Source of the DNA: Streptomyces flaveolus
GTDB taxonomy: Bacteria; Actinomycetota; Actinomycetes; Streptomycetales; Streptomycetaceae
Length of the DNA stretch: 64,000 nucleotides
Reading direction: 5' to 3'
NCBI RefSeq assembly: GCF_014648815.1
Contig: NZ_BMRV01000005.1
Location: 12,758 to 76,757, forward strand
Translations under genes and position numbers: made by a program
Notes under the pieces: model-generated
What the model was told of the DNA's origin: nothing
What the model saw: only the letters and a program-made list of their open reading frames with translations
Database searches by the model: none
Shown here: positions 35,864-44,932 of the stretch, piece by piece
How the letters are laid out: every line of letters begins with the position of its first letter
How positions within the stretch are numbered: position 1 is the stretch's first letter

Positions 35864-37057
35864 ATGGCCTCGTCCCCCAAGTTGCCCGCGTTCGACCCCG
35901 TCGATCCCCTCGGCATCGACGACCTGCTGGAGCCGGAGGACCTGGCGATCCGGGACACCGTGCGGGGCTGGGCCGCCGACCGCGTGCTGCCGCACATCGC
36001 GGACTGGTACGAGAAGGGCGAGCTGCCCGGCATCCGGGATCTCGCCCGCGAGCTCGGCTCCATCGGCGCGCTCGGCATGTCGCTGGAGGGCTACGGCTGC
36101 GCCGGCGCGACGGCCGTGCAGTACGGGCTGGCCTGTCTCGAGCTGGAGGCGGCCGACTCCGGCATCCGCTCGCTGGTCTCCGTGCAGGGCTCCCTCGCCA
36201 TGTACGCCATCCACCGCTTCGGCAGCGAGGAGCAGAAGCAGGCCTGGCTGCCGCGGATGGCCGCCGGCGAGGTCATCGGCTGCTTCGGGCTGACCGAGCC
36301 CGACCACGGTTCCGACCCCGCGAACATGCGCACCCACGCCAAGCGCGACGCCGGGGGCGACTGGGTGCTCAACGGCCGCAAGATGTGGATCACCAACGGG
36401 TCCGTGGCCGGCGTCGCCGTGGTGTGGGCGCAGACGGAGGAGGGCGTCCGCGGGTTCGTGGTGCCGACCGACAGCGCCGGTTTCTCCGCCCCCGAGATCA
36501 AGCACAAGTGGTCCCTGCGGGCCAGCGTCACCAGTGAGCTCGTCCTCGACGACGTACGGCTGCCCGCCGACGCCGTGCTGCCGGAGGTCACCGGCCTGCG
36601 CGGACCGCTCAGCTGTCTCTCCCACGCCCGCTACGGCATCGTCTGGGGCGCGATGGGAGCGGCCCGCAGTTCCTTCGAGGCGGCCCTGGAGTACGCGAAG
36701 TCGAGGGAGCAGTTCGGGCGGCCCATCGGCGGATTCCAGCTGACCCAGGCCAAGCTCGCCGACATGGCGGTCGAACTGCACAAGGGGATTCTGCTCGCCC
36801 ACCACCTCGGGCGGCGCATGGACGCCGGCCGCCTGCGTCCCGAGCAGGTCAGCTTCGGCAAGCTCAACAACGTGCGCGAGGCCATCGACATCTGCCGCAC
36901 GGCCCGCACGATCCTCGGCGCCAACGGGATCTCCCTCGAATATCCCGTGATGCGGCACGCGACGAACCTGGAATCGGTGCTCACCTACGAGGGCACCGTG
37001 GAGATGCACCAGCTGGTGCTGGGCAAGGCGCTCACCGGACTCGACGCCTTCCGGTGA
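35864..37057 (+). CDS. Acyl-CoA dehydrogenase, glutaryl-CoA dehydrogenase-like
   Basis: A 397-residue FAD enzyme of the acyl-CoA dehydrogenase family. It shows GCFGLTEPDHGSDPANMRT (FAD-binding block) near 146, KMWITNGSVAGVAVVWAQ near 178, and the C-terminal YEGTVEMHQLVLGKALTG with the catalytic-base Glu position of the glutaryl-CoA dehydrogenase branch, together with the SREQFGRPIGGFQLTQAKLADM block. It probably oxidises glutaryl-CoA or a short branched acyl-CoA. ATG 35864 follows GGAGGG by six bases. A strong palindrome lies upstream and a shared terminator downstream. Confidence 0.92.
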   Translation: MASSPKLPAFDPVDPLGIDDLLEPEDLAIRDTVRGWAADRVLPHIADWYEKGELPGIRDLARELGSIGALGMSLEGYGCAGATAVQYGLACLELEAADSGIRSLVSVQGSLAMYAIHRFGSEEQKQAWLPRMAAGEVIGCFGLTEPDHGSDPANMRTHAKRDAGGDWVLNGRKMWITNGSVAGVAVVWAQTEEGVRGFVVPTDSAGFSAPEIKHKWSLRASVTSELVLDDVRLPADAVLPEVTGLRGPLSCLSHARYGIVWGAMGAARSSFEAALEYAKSREQFGRPIGGFQLTQAKLADMAVELHKGILLAHHLGRRMDAGRLRPEQVSFGKLNNVREAIDICRTARTILGANGISLEYPVMRHATNLESVLTYEGTVEMHQLVLGKALTGLDAFR

Positions 37058-37069
37058 GGCGCGGGCGGG

Positions 37070-37096
37070 GGCGGGGCCGTGGTGCGCGGCCCCGCC
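37070..37096. terminator. Terminator between acyl-CoA dehydrogenase and sepF-like genes
   Basis: A 10-bp perfect stem (GGCGGGGCCG at 37070-37079 against 37087-37096) with a seven-base loop, between two convergent genes. Confidence 0.7.
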
Positions 37097-37534
37097 TCAG
37101 CTCTGGTTGAAGAAACCGTCCGACCGGTGCGCGGCCGGATCGCCGCTGATCACCTGGGTGTCCGCCGGGCTCAGCAGGAACACCCGGGTGGAGACCCGCT
37201 CGATCGAACCCCGCAGGCCGAAGATCAGCCCGGCCGCGAAGTCCACGACGCGCTTGGCGTCGCCGGCCTCCATCGCCGTCAGGTTCATGATGACCGGGAC
37301 ACCTTCCCGGAACAGCTCGCCGATGGCCCGCGCGTCCCGGAAGCTGTCCGGGGTGACCGTGCCGATCCGGCGGCCCCTCTCCTCGGCGACGTCCGAGGCC
37401 ACCTTCACCCGCGGGTCCGTGACCCAGGCGTCCGGGGACTCGGTGCCCTCGGAGTAGTCGTCGTCGTAGTAGCGCTCGTCATCGTTGTCGTCGACGAGGC
37501 CGAGCCACGCACTCGCCTTGCGTACCGATCCCAT
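37097..37534 (-). CDS. sflA: SepF-like cell division protein
   Basis: A 145-residue SepF-family protein. The N-terminus [16 protein letters not shown] forms the short amphipathic membrane anchor, an acidic linker ([16 protein letters not shown]) follows, and the SepF core runs from about residue 60: [41 protein letters not shown] (long motif spanning about 63-103), then [14 protein letters not shown]. SepF links FtsZ to the membrane. Streptomyces carries SepF in the ftsZ cluster plus two SepF-like proteins, SflA and SflB, described in S. coelicolor; genomic context suggests SflA, but sequence alone cannot separate them here. Confidence 0.85.
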   Translation of the reverse strand: MGSVRKASAWLGLVDDNDDERYYDDDYSEGTESPDAWVTDPRVKVASDVAEERGRRIGTVTPDSFRDARAIGELFREGVPVIMNLTAMEAGDAKRVVDFAAGLIFGLRGSIERVSTRVFLLSPADTQVISGDPAAHRSDGFFNQS

Positions 37535-37825
37535 GGACGCCTCCTCTCACAGCGGTCTTTCGTGCCTTCCGCATCCCTATGGTCATCCATGATGCGGACG
37601 TCGCGCCAAGTGGATAGACGCCGCGCGGGGGGTTTGTGACGGTACTGGTGCACAGCGAATCCGTCGAGAGTCCTTGTGTCCCAAGGGTCGTTTCCCAAAC
37701 GGATGCTGACTGTGAGTGAAATATGATTCTTCCCGGCGGACGGGTGAGAGAGGGTGCGTACGGGTGAAAGCGGCTGTCGGTACGATGCCGCAGCTCAGCG
37801 TCGTACGAACCCACGGGGGAGTGTC

Positions 37826-39025
37826 GTGTTCGGAATCGTCAGGCCATGCAGGCACCGGCTCGGAGAGAACCTCACCAGCCAGTGGATGGCGCATTTGTGC
37901 GGGCTGTGCCTCGCGCTGCGCAAGGACCACGGACAGTTCGCGCGGATCGTGACGAACTATGACGGGCTGCTCATATCGGTATTGACGGAGGCTCAGGCCG
38001 AGCGGGGCGGCGCGGGCGCCGGCCGGCGCACGGCGGGGCCGTGCCCGTTGCGCGGGATGCGCACCGCGTCCGTCGCGCACGGTGAGGGCGCCCGGCTCGC
38101 GGCGGCCGTCTCCCTGGTGCTGGCCTCGGCGAAGGTGCGCGACCATGTCGCGGACGGCGACGGACTGCTGGCCCGGCGGCCGGTGGCCCGCGCCGCCCGC
38201 CGGGTCGCCGCCGGCTGGGACGCGGCCGGGCATCGCAGCGGCGGTGCCGTCGGGTTCGACACCGCCGTCCTGGTCGACGCCGTGGACCGGCAGGTCGGCA
38301 TCGAGGTGCTCGCCGGGCCCGGGACACCGCTCCTCACCGTCACCGAGCCGACCGAGACCGCGACCGCCGCCGCGTTCGCCCACACCGCCCACCTCGCCGG
38401 ACGGCCGGACAACGCCGCACCGCTCGCCGAGGCGGGGCGCCTGTTCGGGCGGCTCGCCCATCTCCTGGACGCCGTGGAGGACCAGGAGACCGACGCCGCG
38501 TCGGGCGCCTGGAACCCGCTCACCGCCACCGGCACCCCGCGCACGGAGGCCCGCCGGCTGGCCGACGACGCCGTGCACGGGATACGGCTGGCGCTGCGCG
38601 AGGTCGCCTGGGGGTCCGGGGTCTCCCCGGAAGGACACAGCACCGACGGCCGGCTGGTGCACCGGCTGCTGGTGCACGAGTTGGGCACCTCCGTCGACCG
38701 CGCCTTCGGCACCCCCTCCTGCGCGCACGGCAGCCACCCGTACGCCCCGCCCGGCGCACCGGGCGGTCCCGGTGCGCCGGTGCCTCCGGAGCCGCCGCGC
38801 CGCGACCGGCGGGGCCTGCTCGCGGGGTGCGCCGTGTGGCTGGGGCTGGCCTGCACGTGCCAGATGTGCTGCGGCACGTTCGAGGATCCCTGGAGCAGGC
38901 AGCGCAGGGAAGGGCTGTGCCAGAGCTGCGGTGACTGCTGCGACTGTTGTGACTGCTGCAGCAACTGCGGCAACTGCTGCGGTGACGACGGGTGCTGCTG
39001 CGACGGCTGCGGGTGCGACTGCTGA
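37826..39025 (+). CDS. DUF5685 protein with extreme Cys-rich C-terminus
   Basis: A 399-residue protein. The N-terminal two thirds are helical and match the DUF5685 family (start FGIVRPCRHRLGENLTSQWM, then HLCGLCLALRKDHGQFARIV with paired Cys, and a CPLRGM block), and the HLLDAVEDQETDAASGAWNP region carries acidic and polar residues. After a Pro/Gly linker, a hydrophobic segment with five Cys (CAVWLGLACTCQMCC) is followed by a tail in which 17 of the last 35 residues are Cys, with Gly, Asp and Asn between them. The tail resembles a metallothionein or zinc knuckle array. GTG 37826 lies after GGGGGAG. Function unknown; metal binding or storage is a reasonable inference. Confidence 0.85.
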   Translation: MFGIVRPCRHRLGENLTSQWMAHLCGLCLALRKDHGQFARIVTNYDGLLISVLTEAQAERGGAGAGRRTAGPCPLRGMRTASVAHGEGARLAAAVSLVLASAKVRDHVADGDGLLARRPVARAARRVAAGWDAAGHRSGGAVGFDTAVLVDAVDRQVGIEVLAGPGTPLLTVTEPTETATAAAFAHTAHLAGRPDNAAPLAEAGRLFGRLAHLLDAVEDQETDAASGAWNPLTATGTPRTEARRLADDAVHGIRLALREVAWGSGVSPEGHSTDGRLVHRLLVHELGTSVDRAFGTPSCAHGSHPYAPPGAPGGPGAPVPPEPPRRDRRGLLAGCAVWLGLACTCQMCCGTFEDPWSRQRREGLCQSCGDCCDCCDCCSNCGNCCGDDGCCCDGCGCDC

Positions 39026-39032
39026 GAGGCCG

Positions 39033-39980
39033 TCAGTCCTTCAGCTCGGGGGGCGAGATCTCGGACCTGGGGATCGCCGACTCCGTCGTCCCCCACTTCT
39101 TCAGGATCCTGTCGTACGTCCCGTCGGCGATGAGCCCGTTCACCGCGGCCTGGAGGGCGGGCGCCAGCTTCGACCCCTTCCTGAGGGCGAAGCCGACGTC
39201 CAGGCGGTGGAACTCGTTCAGGAACTTCAGGCCCTGCTGGTGCGCGACCGCGTAGCGCAGGCCGTTGATCGTGGACATCACGACGTCGCTGCGGCCCTGC
39301 TGGAGGGACGACCACAGGGCGCCGGGCTCGCTGTAGGTCTGCACCTCGTAGGCCTTCTTCCCGGCGTCCGTGCACCGGTGCCTGTTCTCCTCCAGGGTGG
39401 CCTCGAAGGTGGTGCCGGCGCCGGTCGCCACCTTGAGGCCGCACAGCTGCGCGAGGTCGGTGACCTTCGACAGGTCGCTGTCCTCGCGGGCGGCGAAGCC
39501 CTGGCCGTCGTTGATGTAGGTGACGAAGTCGATCGTCTTGCGCCGCTCCTCGGTCACACCGAAGTTCGCGGCGCCGACGTCGTACTTGCCGCTGTCCAGG
39601 GCGGGGAGGATCGCCTCGAAGGACGCCTGCTCGGTCTTGAGCCGGATGCCGAGCGCCTTGGCGACGGCGTGCGCGAAGTCGACGTCCTGGCCGGTCAGCG
39701 TCTTGCCGTCGGTCAGGTAGGTGGTGCCGGGCGGGGTACCGCCGACGCTGACGGCGAGGGTGACGCCGTCGGTGCCGGGCGGCAGCAGTTTCACGGCGGC
39801 AGGGTTCTTCTCGACGCCTGAGACGACGTCCGTGGTGGGGATCGCGTCGGAGCCGGCCGCCGCACCCGCGACGTCGCCGGCGGGATCACCCGAGCCGCAC
39901 GCGGTGAGGAGCAGCGCCGCCGAGGCGATCAGGGCAAAAGGTGTGAAGAGTCTTTTTCGGGCACGCGTGGGCGTACGCAT
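39033..39980 (-). CDS. ABC transporter solute-binding lipoprotein (family 3)
   Basis: A 315-residue extracytoplasmic binding protein of the polar amino acid type. The signal peptide ends in LLLTAC with lipidated Cys 28. The binding domain has LTGQDVDFAHAVAKALGIRLKTEQASFEAILPALDSGKYDVG (long motif at about 92-133), the typical family-3 N-lobe, then ATGAGTTFEATLEE and a C-terminal YDRILKKWG. It is divergent from the permease, oxidase and ATPase genes that complete the transporter. AGGAG precedes the ATG by nine bases. A Cys-ending leader peptide is encoded upstream on the same strand, so a sulfur compound such as cystine or a sulfonate is a likely ligand. Confidence 0.9.
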   Translation of the reverse strand: MRTPTRARKRLFTPFALIASAALLLTACGSGDPAGDVAGAAAGSDAIPTTDVVSGVEKNPAAVKLLPPGTDGVTLAVSVGGTPPGTTYLTDGKTLTGQDVDFAHAVAKALGIRLKTEQASFEAILPALDSGKYDVGAANFGVTEERRKTIDFVTYINDGQGFAAREDSDLSKVTDLAQLCGLKVATGAGTTFEATLEENRHRCTDAGKKAYEVQTYSEPGALWSSLQQGRSDVVMSTINGLRYAVAHQQGLKFLNEFHRLDVGFALRKGSKLAPALQAAVNGLIADGTYDRILKKWGTTESAIPRSEISPPELKD

Positions 39981-40126
39981 GTCAGTGGTCTCCTGAGAGC
40001 GGAAGAAGGCAGAAGGGCGGCACGAGGGGAGGGGTGCGCGTGTGAAGGCGAAGGCGGTGAAGAGAAGACGGGAAACCCGAAGAGCCCCGACGGAGTCAGG
40101 CGATCAGGGCAGGCAGGGGGGTCGGC

Positions 40127-40198
40127 TCAACAGGAACAGGACCACACTCGACCGAAGTCGATGTGGGAGCGCGTGACCAGCCACTGCTGTGGATGCAT
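40127..40198 (-). CDS. Putative cysteine-responsive leader peptide
   Basis: A 23-codon open frame upstream of the solute-binding lipoprotein gene, on the same strand. Its C-terminal half, LVTRSHIDFGRVWSCSC, fits the short Streptomyces leader peptides (consensus near LVSRRHVDLxRVxSxxC) found before sulfur-assimilation genes. Two of the last three codons are Cys (TGT, TGT) and the stop is TGA. Slow translation at the Cys codons when cysteine is scarce would alter expression of the downstream gene. The leader stop is 146 bases from the lipoprotein start; I did not find a clear terminator/antiterminator pair in that gap. The ribosome binding site is weak. Together with the promoters this is all that the 39981-40383 interval holds. 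Confidence 0.7.
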   Translation of the reverse strand: MHPQQWLVTRSHIDFGRVWSCSC

Positions 40199-40383
40199 GG
40201 GCCAAGTGGAACAGGCATCCGGTTCCGCGTCAACGACTTGAGACGCGCGGCTCACAGTGTGGACAGCCTTGACAGCGCACCGAAACCGCCCCGTACTCTC
40301 GGCGCACGGCTCTGCTGAGGGGCTCGGCCGTGTGAAGGCACCACCCACCGTGTCCGACTGACTCGATGTCACGGAGCCTTCGC

Positions 40384-41241
40384 ATGTCCTCCGACACCCT
40401 CGACCGACCCGCCGCCGTACCGGACGCCCCGGACAAGGCGGACGTCCCGCGGATCGTTCCGCAACGCCGCATCGGCCAGTGGACGGCCGCCGTCGCCGTC
40501 CTCGTCCTCCTCGGACTGGCCGTCAATTCCGTCCTGCGCAACGACGCCTTCCAGTGGGACGTCGTCGCCGACTACTTCACCTCCGACGCCGTCCTGCGCG
40601 GCCTGTGGCTCACCCTCTGGCTGACCGCCGTCGTCATGGTCCTCGGCTTCGCGCTCGGCACGCTGCTCGCCGCGTTCCGGCTCTCCGCCAACCCCGTGCT
40701 GCGCGCGGTGAGCTGGGGCTACGTATGGCTGTTCCGGTCGATACCGATCCTGGTGCAGCTCCTGCTGTGGTTCAACATCGGGGCCCTGTACCCCCAGGTC
40801 CTCGGCGTGAAGACCGTCGACCTGCTCGGCCCGGTCACCGTCGCGATCATCGGCCTGACCCTGCACGAGGCCGCGTACGCCGCCGAGGTGGTGCGCGGCG
40901 GCATCCTCTCCGTGGACCGGGGTCAGATCGAGGCCGCCCAGGCGCTCGGCCTCGGCCGGTGGCGCCGGTGGCGGCGGATCGTGCTCCCGCAGGCGATGCG
41001 CTCCATCGTGCCCCCGGCCGGCAACATGCTGATCGGCACCCTCAAGGGCACCTCCATCGTCAGCGTCATCGCCGTCCAGGACCTGCTCTACTCGGTCCAG
41101 CTCGTCTACCACCGCACCTACCAGGTCATCCCCCTGCTGATGGTGGCCACCGTCTGGTACACCGTCGTCACCTCGGTGCTCGGCGTCGGCCAGTACTACG
41201 TCGAGAAGCACTACGCACGCGGCACGGAGCACACCCGATGA
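40384..41241 (+). CDS. ABC transporter permease, polar amino acid (HisM) type
   Basis: A 285-residue inner-membrane permease with about six helices. The EAA loop that docks the ATPase reads [31 protein letters not shown] (long motif near residue 155), and [19 protein letters not shown] is the family C-terminal block. ATG 40384 is chosen since GGAG is eight bases upstream; an in-frame ATG at 40366 is less likely. The stop overlaps the next gene in ATGA. It is divergent from the binding-protein gene and heads an operon of transporter and oxidation genes. Confidence 0.92.
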   Translation: MSSDTLDRPAAVPDAPDKADVPRIVPQRRIGQWTAAVAVLVLLGLAVNSVLRNDAFQWDVVADYFTSDAVLRGLWLTLWLTAVVMVLGFALGTLLAAFRLSANPVLRAVSWGYVWLFRSIPILVQLLLWFNIGALYPQVLGVKTVDLLGPVTVAIIGLTLHEAAYAAEVVRGGILSVDRGQIEAAQALGLGRWRRWRRIVLPQAMRSIVPPAGNMLIGTLKGTSIVSVIAVQDLLYSVQLVYHRTYQVIPLLMVATVWYTVVTSVLGVGQYYVEKHYARGTEHTR

Positions 41242-43025
41242 CCCGGCCCGCGCTGGTGATCGTCGGCGCCGGACCGCGCGGCACCGGCCTGCTGGAACGC
41301 ATCGCCGCCAACGCGCCCGAGCTGTACGGCGATTCCGGCCTCGACATCCACCTGGTGGACCCGCACCCGCCGGGCGCCGGGCGTATCTGGCGCGAGGAGC
41401 AGTCACCGCTGCTGTGGATGAACTCGCACGCCGAGGACGTCACCATGTTCACCGACGAGACGGTGGAGATGGCCGGTCCCGTGAAGCCGGGCCCCACCCT
41501 GCACGAGTGGGCGGGCCTCCACGGCCGCACCTTCGCCGGCCGCCGGGTGCAGGGCGCGTACCTGCGCTGGGCGTACGAGCGTGCCGTGGCCGGCCTGCCC
41601 CCGGGCTTCGTGGTGTACCACCACGCCCGGCGCGCGGTGCGGGTCGACGGTCCGCGCGAGGGACGCCAGCGCGTGTGGCTCCAGGGCCGGACCCTCCCCC
41701 TCCTCGCCGACCTGGTCGTCCTCACCCTCGGCCACCTCGACGCCGAACCCGACGACGAGCAGCGGGACCTTGCGGCGTACGCCCGCACCCACGGCCTCGT
41801 CCACCTCCCGCCGGACTTCACCGCCGACAGCGACCTGTCCGCGCTGCGCCCCGGCGAACCCGTCCTCGTCCGCGGCTTCGGGCTGGCCTTCGTCGACCTG
41901 ATGGTGCTGCTGACCGAGGGCAGGGGCGGACGGTACGACGGCGACACGTACGTGCCGTCCGGGCGGGAGCCGGTGCTGTACGTCGGCTCGCGGCGCGGAG
42001 TGCCGTACCACGCCAAGATCGGCTACGACTGGACCGGCGACCGGCCCCCGCTGCCGCGGTTCTTCGGACCCGCCGAGGTCGACGCGCTGCTCGCCCGGCC
42101 GGAGGGCTTCGACTTCCGGCGGGACGTGTGGCCGCTGGTCGAGAAGGAACTCGGCTTCGCCCACTACCACCGGCTGTTCACCGCCCATCCCGAGCGGGTG
42201 ACCCTCGCCTGGCCCGCCTTCGAGGCCCGCTTCGCCGCCGCGGACCGGGCCGGACGCGCCGGCCTCGTCGCCGCCGCCGTGCCCGACCCCGCCGACCGGC
42301 TCGACCTCACCGCCCTCGACCGGCCTCTCGACGGGGTGCGCTACGGCACGCCCGACGAGCTCCAGGAGGGGCTGCGCCGGTACGTCGAGGACGACCTGCG
42401 GCGTCGTCACGACCCGGAACACAGCCCCGACCTGGCCGTCTTCCTCGCCCTGCTCTCCGTCTACGGGCAGCTGGTCCGGCTCGGCGACGTCGGCGGCTGG
42501 TGGCACGGCTTCTTCAGCTACCTCGCCTCCGGCCCACCCGCCCCCCGGCTGCGGCAGCTGCTCGCGCTGTCCCGGGCCGGCGTGGTGCGCTTCCTGGGCG
42601 CCGGCATGACCGTCACCGCCGGGGACGGTGTCTTCCGCGCGTCCGGCGCGAGCGTGCCCGGCTCCGTCGTGGAGGCCCGGGCCCTGGTCGAGGCGCGGCT
42701 GCCGCACCCCACCGTCGAGCGGGCCCGCGACCCGCTGCTGCGCGCCCTGCACACCGACGGCGCCGCCGCCACCCCCGACGGGCTGCTGGCCGTCGACCGC
42801 GCCGACGGGCGGGTCCTGGAACGCACCGGCCGGCCGCACCCGCGGCGGTTCGCGCTCGGCCCGCACACCGACGCCCGCGGTTCCGGCGCGTTCACCCGGC
42901 CCCGCACCGGCGGGGTGGCGTTCCGGCAGAACGACGCCACCGCACGGGCCGTGCTGGCGTTCCTGCACACCCCCACCGGTCCCGCGACGGACCACCGCCC
43001 CCGGCTCGAGGAGTCCACGCGATGA
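41238..43025 (+). CDS. FAD/NAD(P)-binding protein (NAD_binding_9 family)
   Basis: A 595-residue dinucleotide-binding protein. The N-terminal GxGxxG motif is [17 protein letters not shown], followed by the family marker segment [17 protein letters not shown], then VVLTLGHLD near 166 and [17 protein letters not shown] near 207, which is the second Rossmann region. The C-terminal 200 residues are helical and poorly characterised. Such proteins resemble N-hydroxylating or flavin-dependent monooxygenases, but activity is unproved. It is coupled by four-base overlaps to the permease before it and to the ATPase after it, an unusual place for an oxidoreductase that suggests it processes the imported compound. 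Confidence 0.85.
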   Translation: MTRPALVIVGAGPRGTGLLERIAANAPELYGDSGLDIHLVDPHPPGAGRIWREEQSPLLWMNSHAEDVTMFTDETVEMAGPVKPGPTLHEWAGLHGRTFAGRRVQGAYLRWAYERAVAGLPPGFVVYHHARRAVRVDGPREGRQRVWLQGRTLPLLADLVVLTLGHLDAEPDDEQRDLAAYARTHGLVHLPPDFTADSDLSALRPGEPVLVRGFGLAFVDLMVLLTEGRGGRYDGDTYVPSGREPVLYVGSRRGVPYHAKIGYDWTGDRPPLPRFFGPAEVDALLARPEGFDFRRDVWPLVEKELGFAHYHRLFTAHPERVTLAWPAFEARFAAADRAGRAGLVAAAVPDPADRLDLTALDRPLDGVRYGTPDELQEGLRRYVEDDLRRRHDPEHSPDLAVFLALLSVYGQLVRLGDVGGWWHGFFSYLASGPPAPRLRQLLALSRAGVVRFLGAGMTVTAGDGVFRASGASVPGSVVEARALVEARLPHPTVERARDPLLRALHTDGAAATPDGLLAVDRADGRVLERTGRPHPRRFALGPHTDARGSGAFTRPRTGGVAFRQNDATARAVLAFLHTPTGPATDHRPRLEESTR

Positions 43026-43783
43026 GCGTCATGGTCGACATCAGGTCCGTCCGCAAGAGCTTCGGCGCCCTGGAGGTCCTCAAGGGCATCGACCTCACCG
43101 TGCGCAGCGGCGAGGTCACCGTGGTCCTCGGCCCGTCCGGATCCGGCAAGTCCACGCTGCTGCGCACCGTCAACCACCTGGAGAAGGTCGACCGGGGCGC
43201 GGTCACCGTGGACGGCGCCCTGATCGGCTACCGGCGCACCGGCGACCGGCTGCGCGAGCTGCCCGAGCGCGAGGTGCTCAGGCAGCGCACCCGGATCGGC
43301 TTCGTCTTCCAGAACTTCCACCTCTTCCCGCACCTGACGGTCCTGGAGAACATCACCGAGGCGCCGGTCTCCGCGCTGAAACGGCCCCGCCGCGAGGCCG
43401 CCGAGGCCGCGCGCCGGCTGCTGGACCGGGTGGGCCTCGCCGACAAGGCGGACGCCTACCCACGGCACCTGTCGGGCGGCCAGCAACAGCGGGTGGCCAT
43501 CGCGCGGGCGCTGGCCCTGGAGCCCAAGCTGCTCCTGTTCGACGAACCGACGTCGGCGCTCGACCCCGAACTGGTCGGTGAGGTCCTCGACGTCATCAAG
43601 GGCCTGGCGCGACAGGGCACGACCATGATCGTCGTCACGCACGAGATCGGCTTCGCCCGCGAGGTCGCCGACACCGTGGTGTTCATGGACGACGGACGCA
43701 TCGTCGAGCAGGGCCCGCCCGGGGACGTACTGGACCACCCGCGGCACGCGCGCACCCGGGCGTTCCTCTCCAAGGTCCTCTGA
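43022..43783 (+). CDS. ABC transporter ATPase, polar amino acid type
   Basis: A 253-residue ATPase of the HisP/GlnQ group. Walker [13 protein letters not shown] near residue 39, Q-loop [13 protein letters not shown], signature [17 protein letters not shown], Walker [16 protein letters not shown] and the switch His in VTHEIGFA are all intact. ATG 43022 overlaps the previous stop by four bases. With the divergent lipoprotein and the permease it makes one complete importer. Confidence 0.95.
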   Translation: MSVMVDIRSVRKSFGALEVLKGIDLTVRSGEVTVVLGPSGSGKSTLLRTVNHLEKVDRGAVTVDGALIGYRRTGDRLRELPEREVLRQRTRIGFVFQNFHLFPHLTVLENITEAPVSALKRPRREAAEAARRLLDRVGLADKADAYPRHLSGGQQQRVAIARALALEPKLLLFDEPTSALDPELVGEVLDVIKGLARQGTTMIVVTHEIGFAREVADTVVFMDDGRIVEQGPPGDVLDHPRHARTRAFLSKVL

Positions 43784-43843
43784 CCGCCGCCCTCCGCTCC
43801 GCCACACCCCCTGACACCCGCTTGCCGGAAAGGGTTCTTCCGC

Positions 43844-44932
43844 ATGACCTCATCCCACGACCGGCGCCGGCTGCACCTGGCCGCCGCCCTCGACCAGCGG
43901 TCGGTGTACGACGCCGGTTCCCACGTGGACGCGGCGCGGCTCGCCGAACGCGGTGCGCTCGACTTCGTGACCCTGGACGACGGCTTCGGTCGTCCCGGCC
44001 CCGACGCGCTCGCCGTCCTGTCCCGGGTCGCACCCGCCACACGGCGCGTCGGCCTGGTCCCCACCGTCACCACCACGCACACCGAGCCCTTCCACGTCCA
44101 GGCCGCCGTGGCCACCCTCGACTGGGTCAGCCGCGGCCGGGCCGGCTGGCGGATCGGGGTGTCGGCCACCGAGGGCGAGGCCCGTCTCTTCGGCCGCCGC
44201 CACGCCGCACCCGCCGAGGCCCTGTGGCAGGAGGCCGGCGAGGCCGCCGACGTGGCGGCGCGGCTGTGGGACAGCTGGGAGGACGACGCCGAGATCCGGG
44301 ACGTGGCCACCGGCCGCTTCGTGGACCGGGACAAGCTGCACCACGTCGACTTCACCGGCACCCACTTCTCGGTCAAGGGCCCCTCCATCGTGCCGCGGCC
44401 CCCGCAGGGCCACCCCGTCCGCGTCGTCGACGCCACCGAGGCGCCCGCCCGTGCGGTCGCCGCCCGGTACGCCGACGTGGCCCTCGTCCGCACCGCGCGT
44501 CCCGCCGAGGCCGCCGCCGCGCGGGCCGAGCTGCGGGCCTCGGCCGCCGCCCACGGCCGCGACCCGGACGCCCTGCGCGTCCTCGCCGCCCTGGACGTCG
44601 ACCTCGGGGACGGCGAGTACGCGGCCGAGCCCGGCCACGGCGGGGGCGGACCCCGGCCCACCCCGCGCGGCCCGCTGTACCGCGGCGGCCCCGTCGACCT
44701 GGCGGAACTCATCGCCGCATGGCACCGGGACGGCACCGTCGACGGCTTCCACCTCACCCCGGCCGAGCCGCGCCGCGACCTGGAACGGCTCGTCAACGGC
44801 ACCGTCCCCCTGCTCCAGCACCGGGGCCTGTTCCGCACCTTCTACCCGGGCAGCACGCTCCGGGACCACCTGGGCCTGAGCCGGCCCGCCAACCGGTACG
44901 CCGTCGCGGCCACCGCGGGAGGAGCGTCATGA
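43844..44932 (+). CDS. LLM-class flavin-dependent monooxygenase (1)
   Basis: A 362-residue bacterial-luciferase-like protein that would use reduced FMN from a separate reductase. Seen are LHLAAALDQRSVYDAGSHVDAARLAERGALDFVTLDDGF (long motif at about 10-48), ATLDWVSRGRAGWRIGVSATEGEARLFGRR and PQGHPVRVVDATE near 185. It is shorter and less canonical than the next gene and may be a partner or a diverged copy. ATG 43844 follows GGAAAGGG. The stop overlaps the following gene in ATGA, so the two are co-translated. Confidence 0.88.
   Translation: MTSSHDRRRLHLAAALDQRSVYDAGSHVDAARLAERGALDFVTLDDGFGRPGPDALAVLSRVAPATRRVGLVPTVTTTHTEPFHVQAAVATLDWVSRGRAGWRIGVSATEGEARLFGRRHAAPAEALWQEAGEAADVAARLWDSWEDDAEIRDVATGRFVDRDKLHHVDFTGTHFSVKGPSIVPRPPQGHPVRVVDATEAPARAVAARYADVALVRTARPAEAAAARAELRASAAAHGRDPDALRVLAALDVDLGDGEYAAEPGHGGGGPRPTPRGPLYRGGPVDLAELIAAWHRDGTVDGFHLTPAEPRRDLERLVNGTVPLLQHRGLFRTFYPGSTLRDHLGLSRPANRYAVAATAGGAS

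Noticed and set aside
40199-40372. Longer frame upstream of the Cys leader (start near 40372)
   Set aside because: It would overlap the divergent permease promoter and lacks coding bias; only the last 23 codons fit the leader-peptide pattern.
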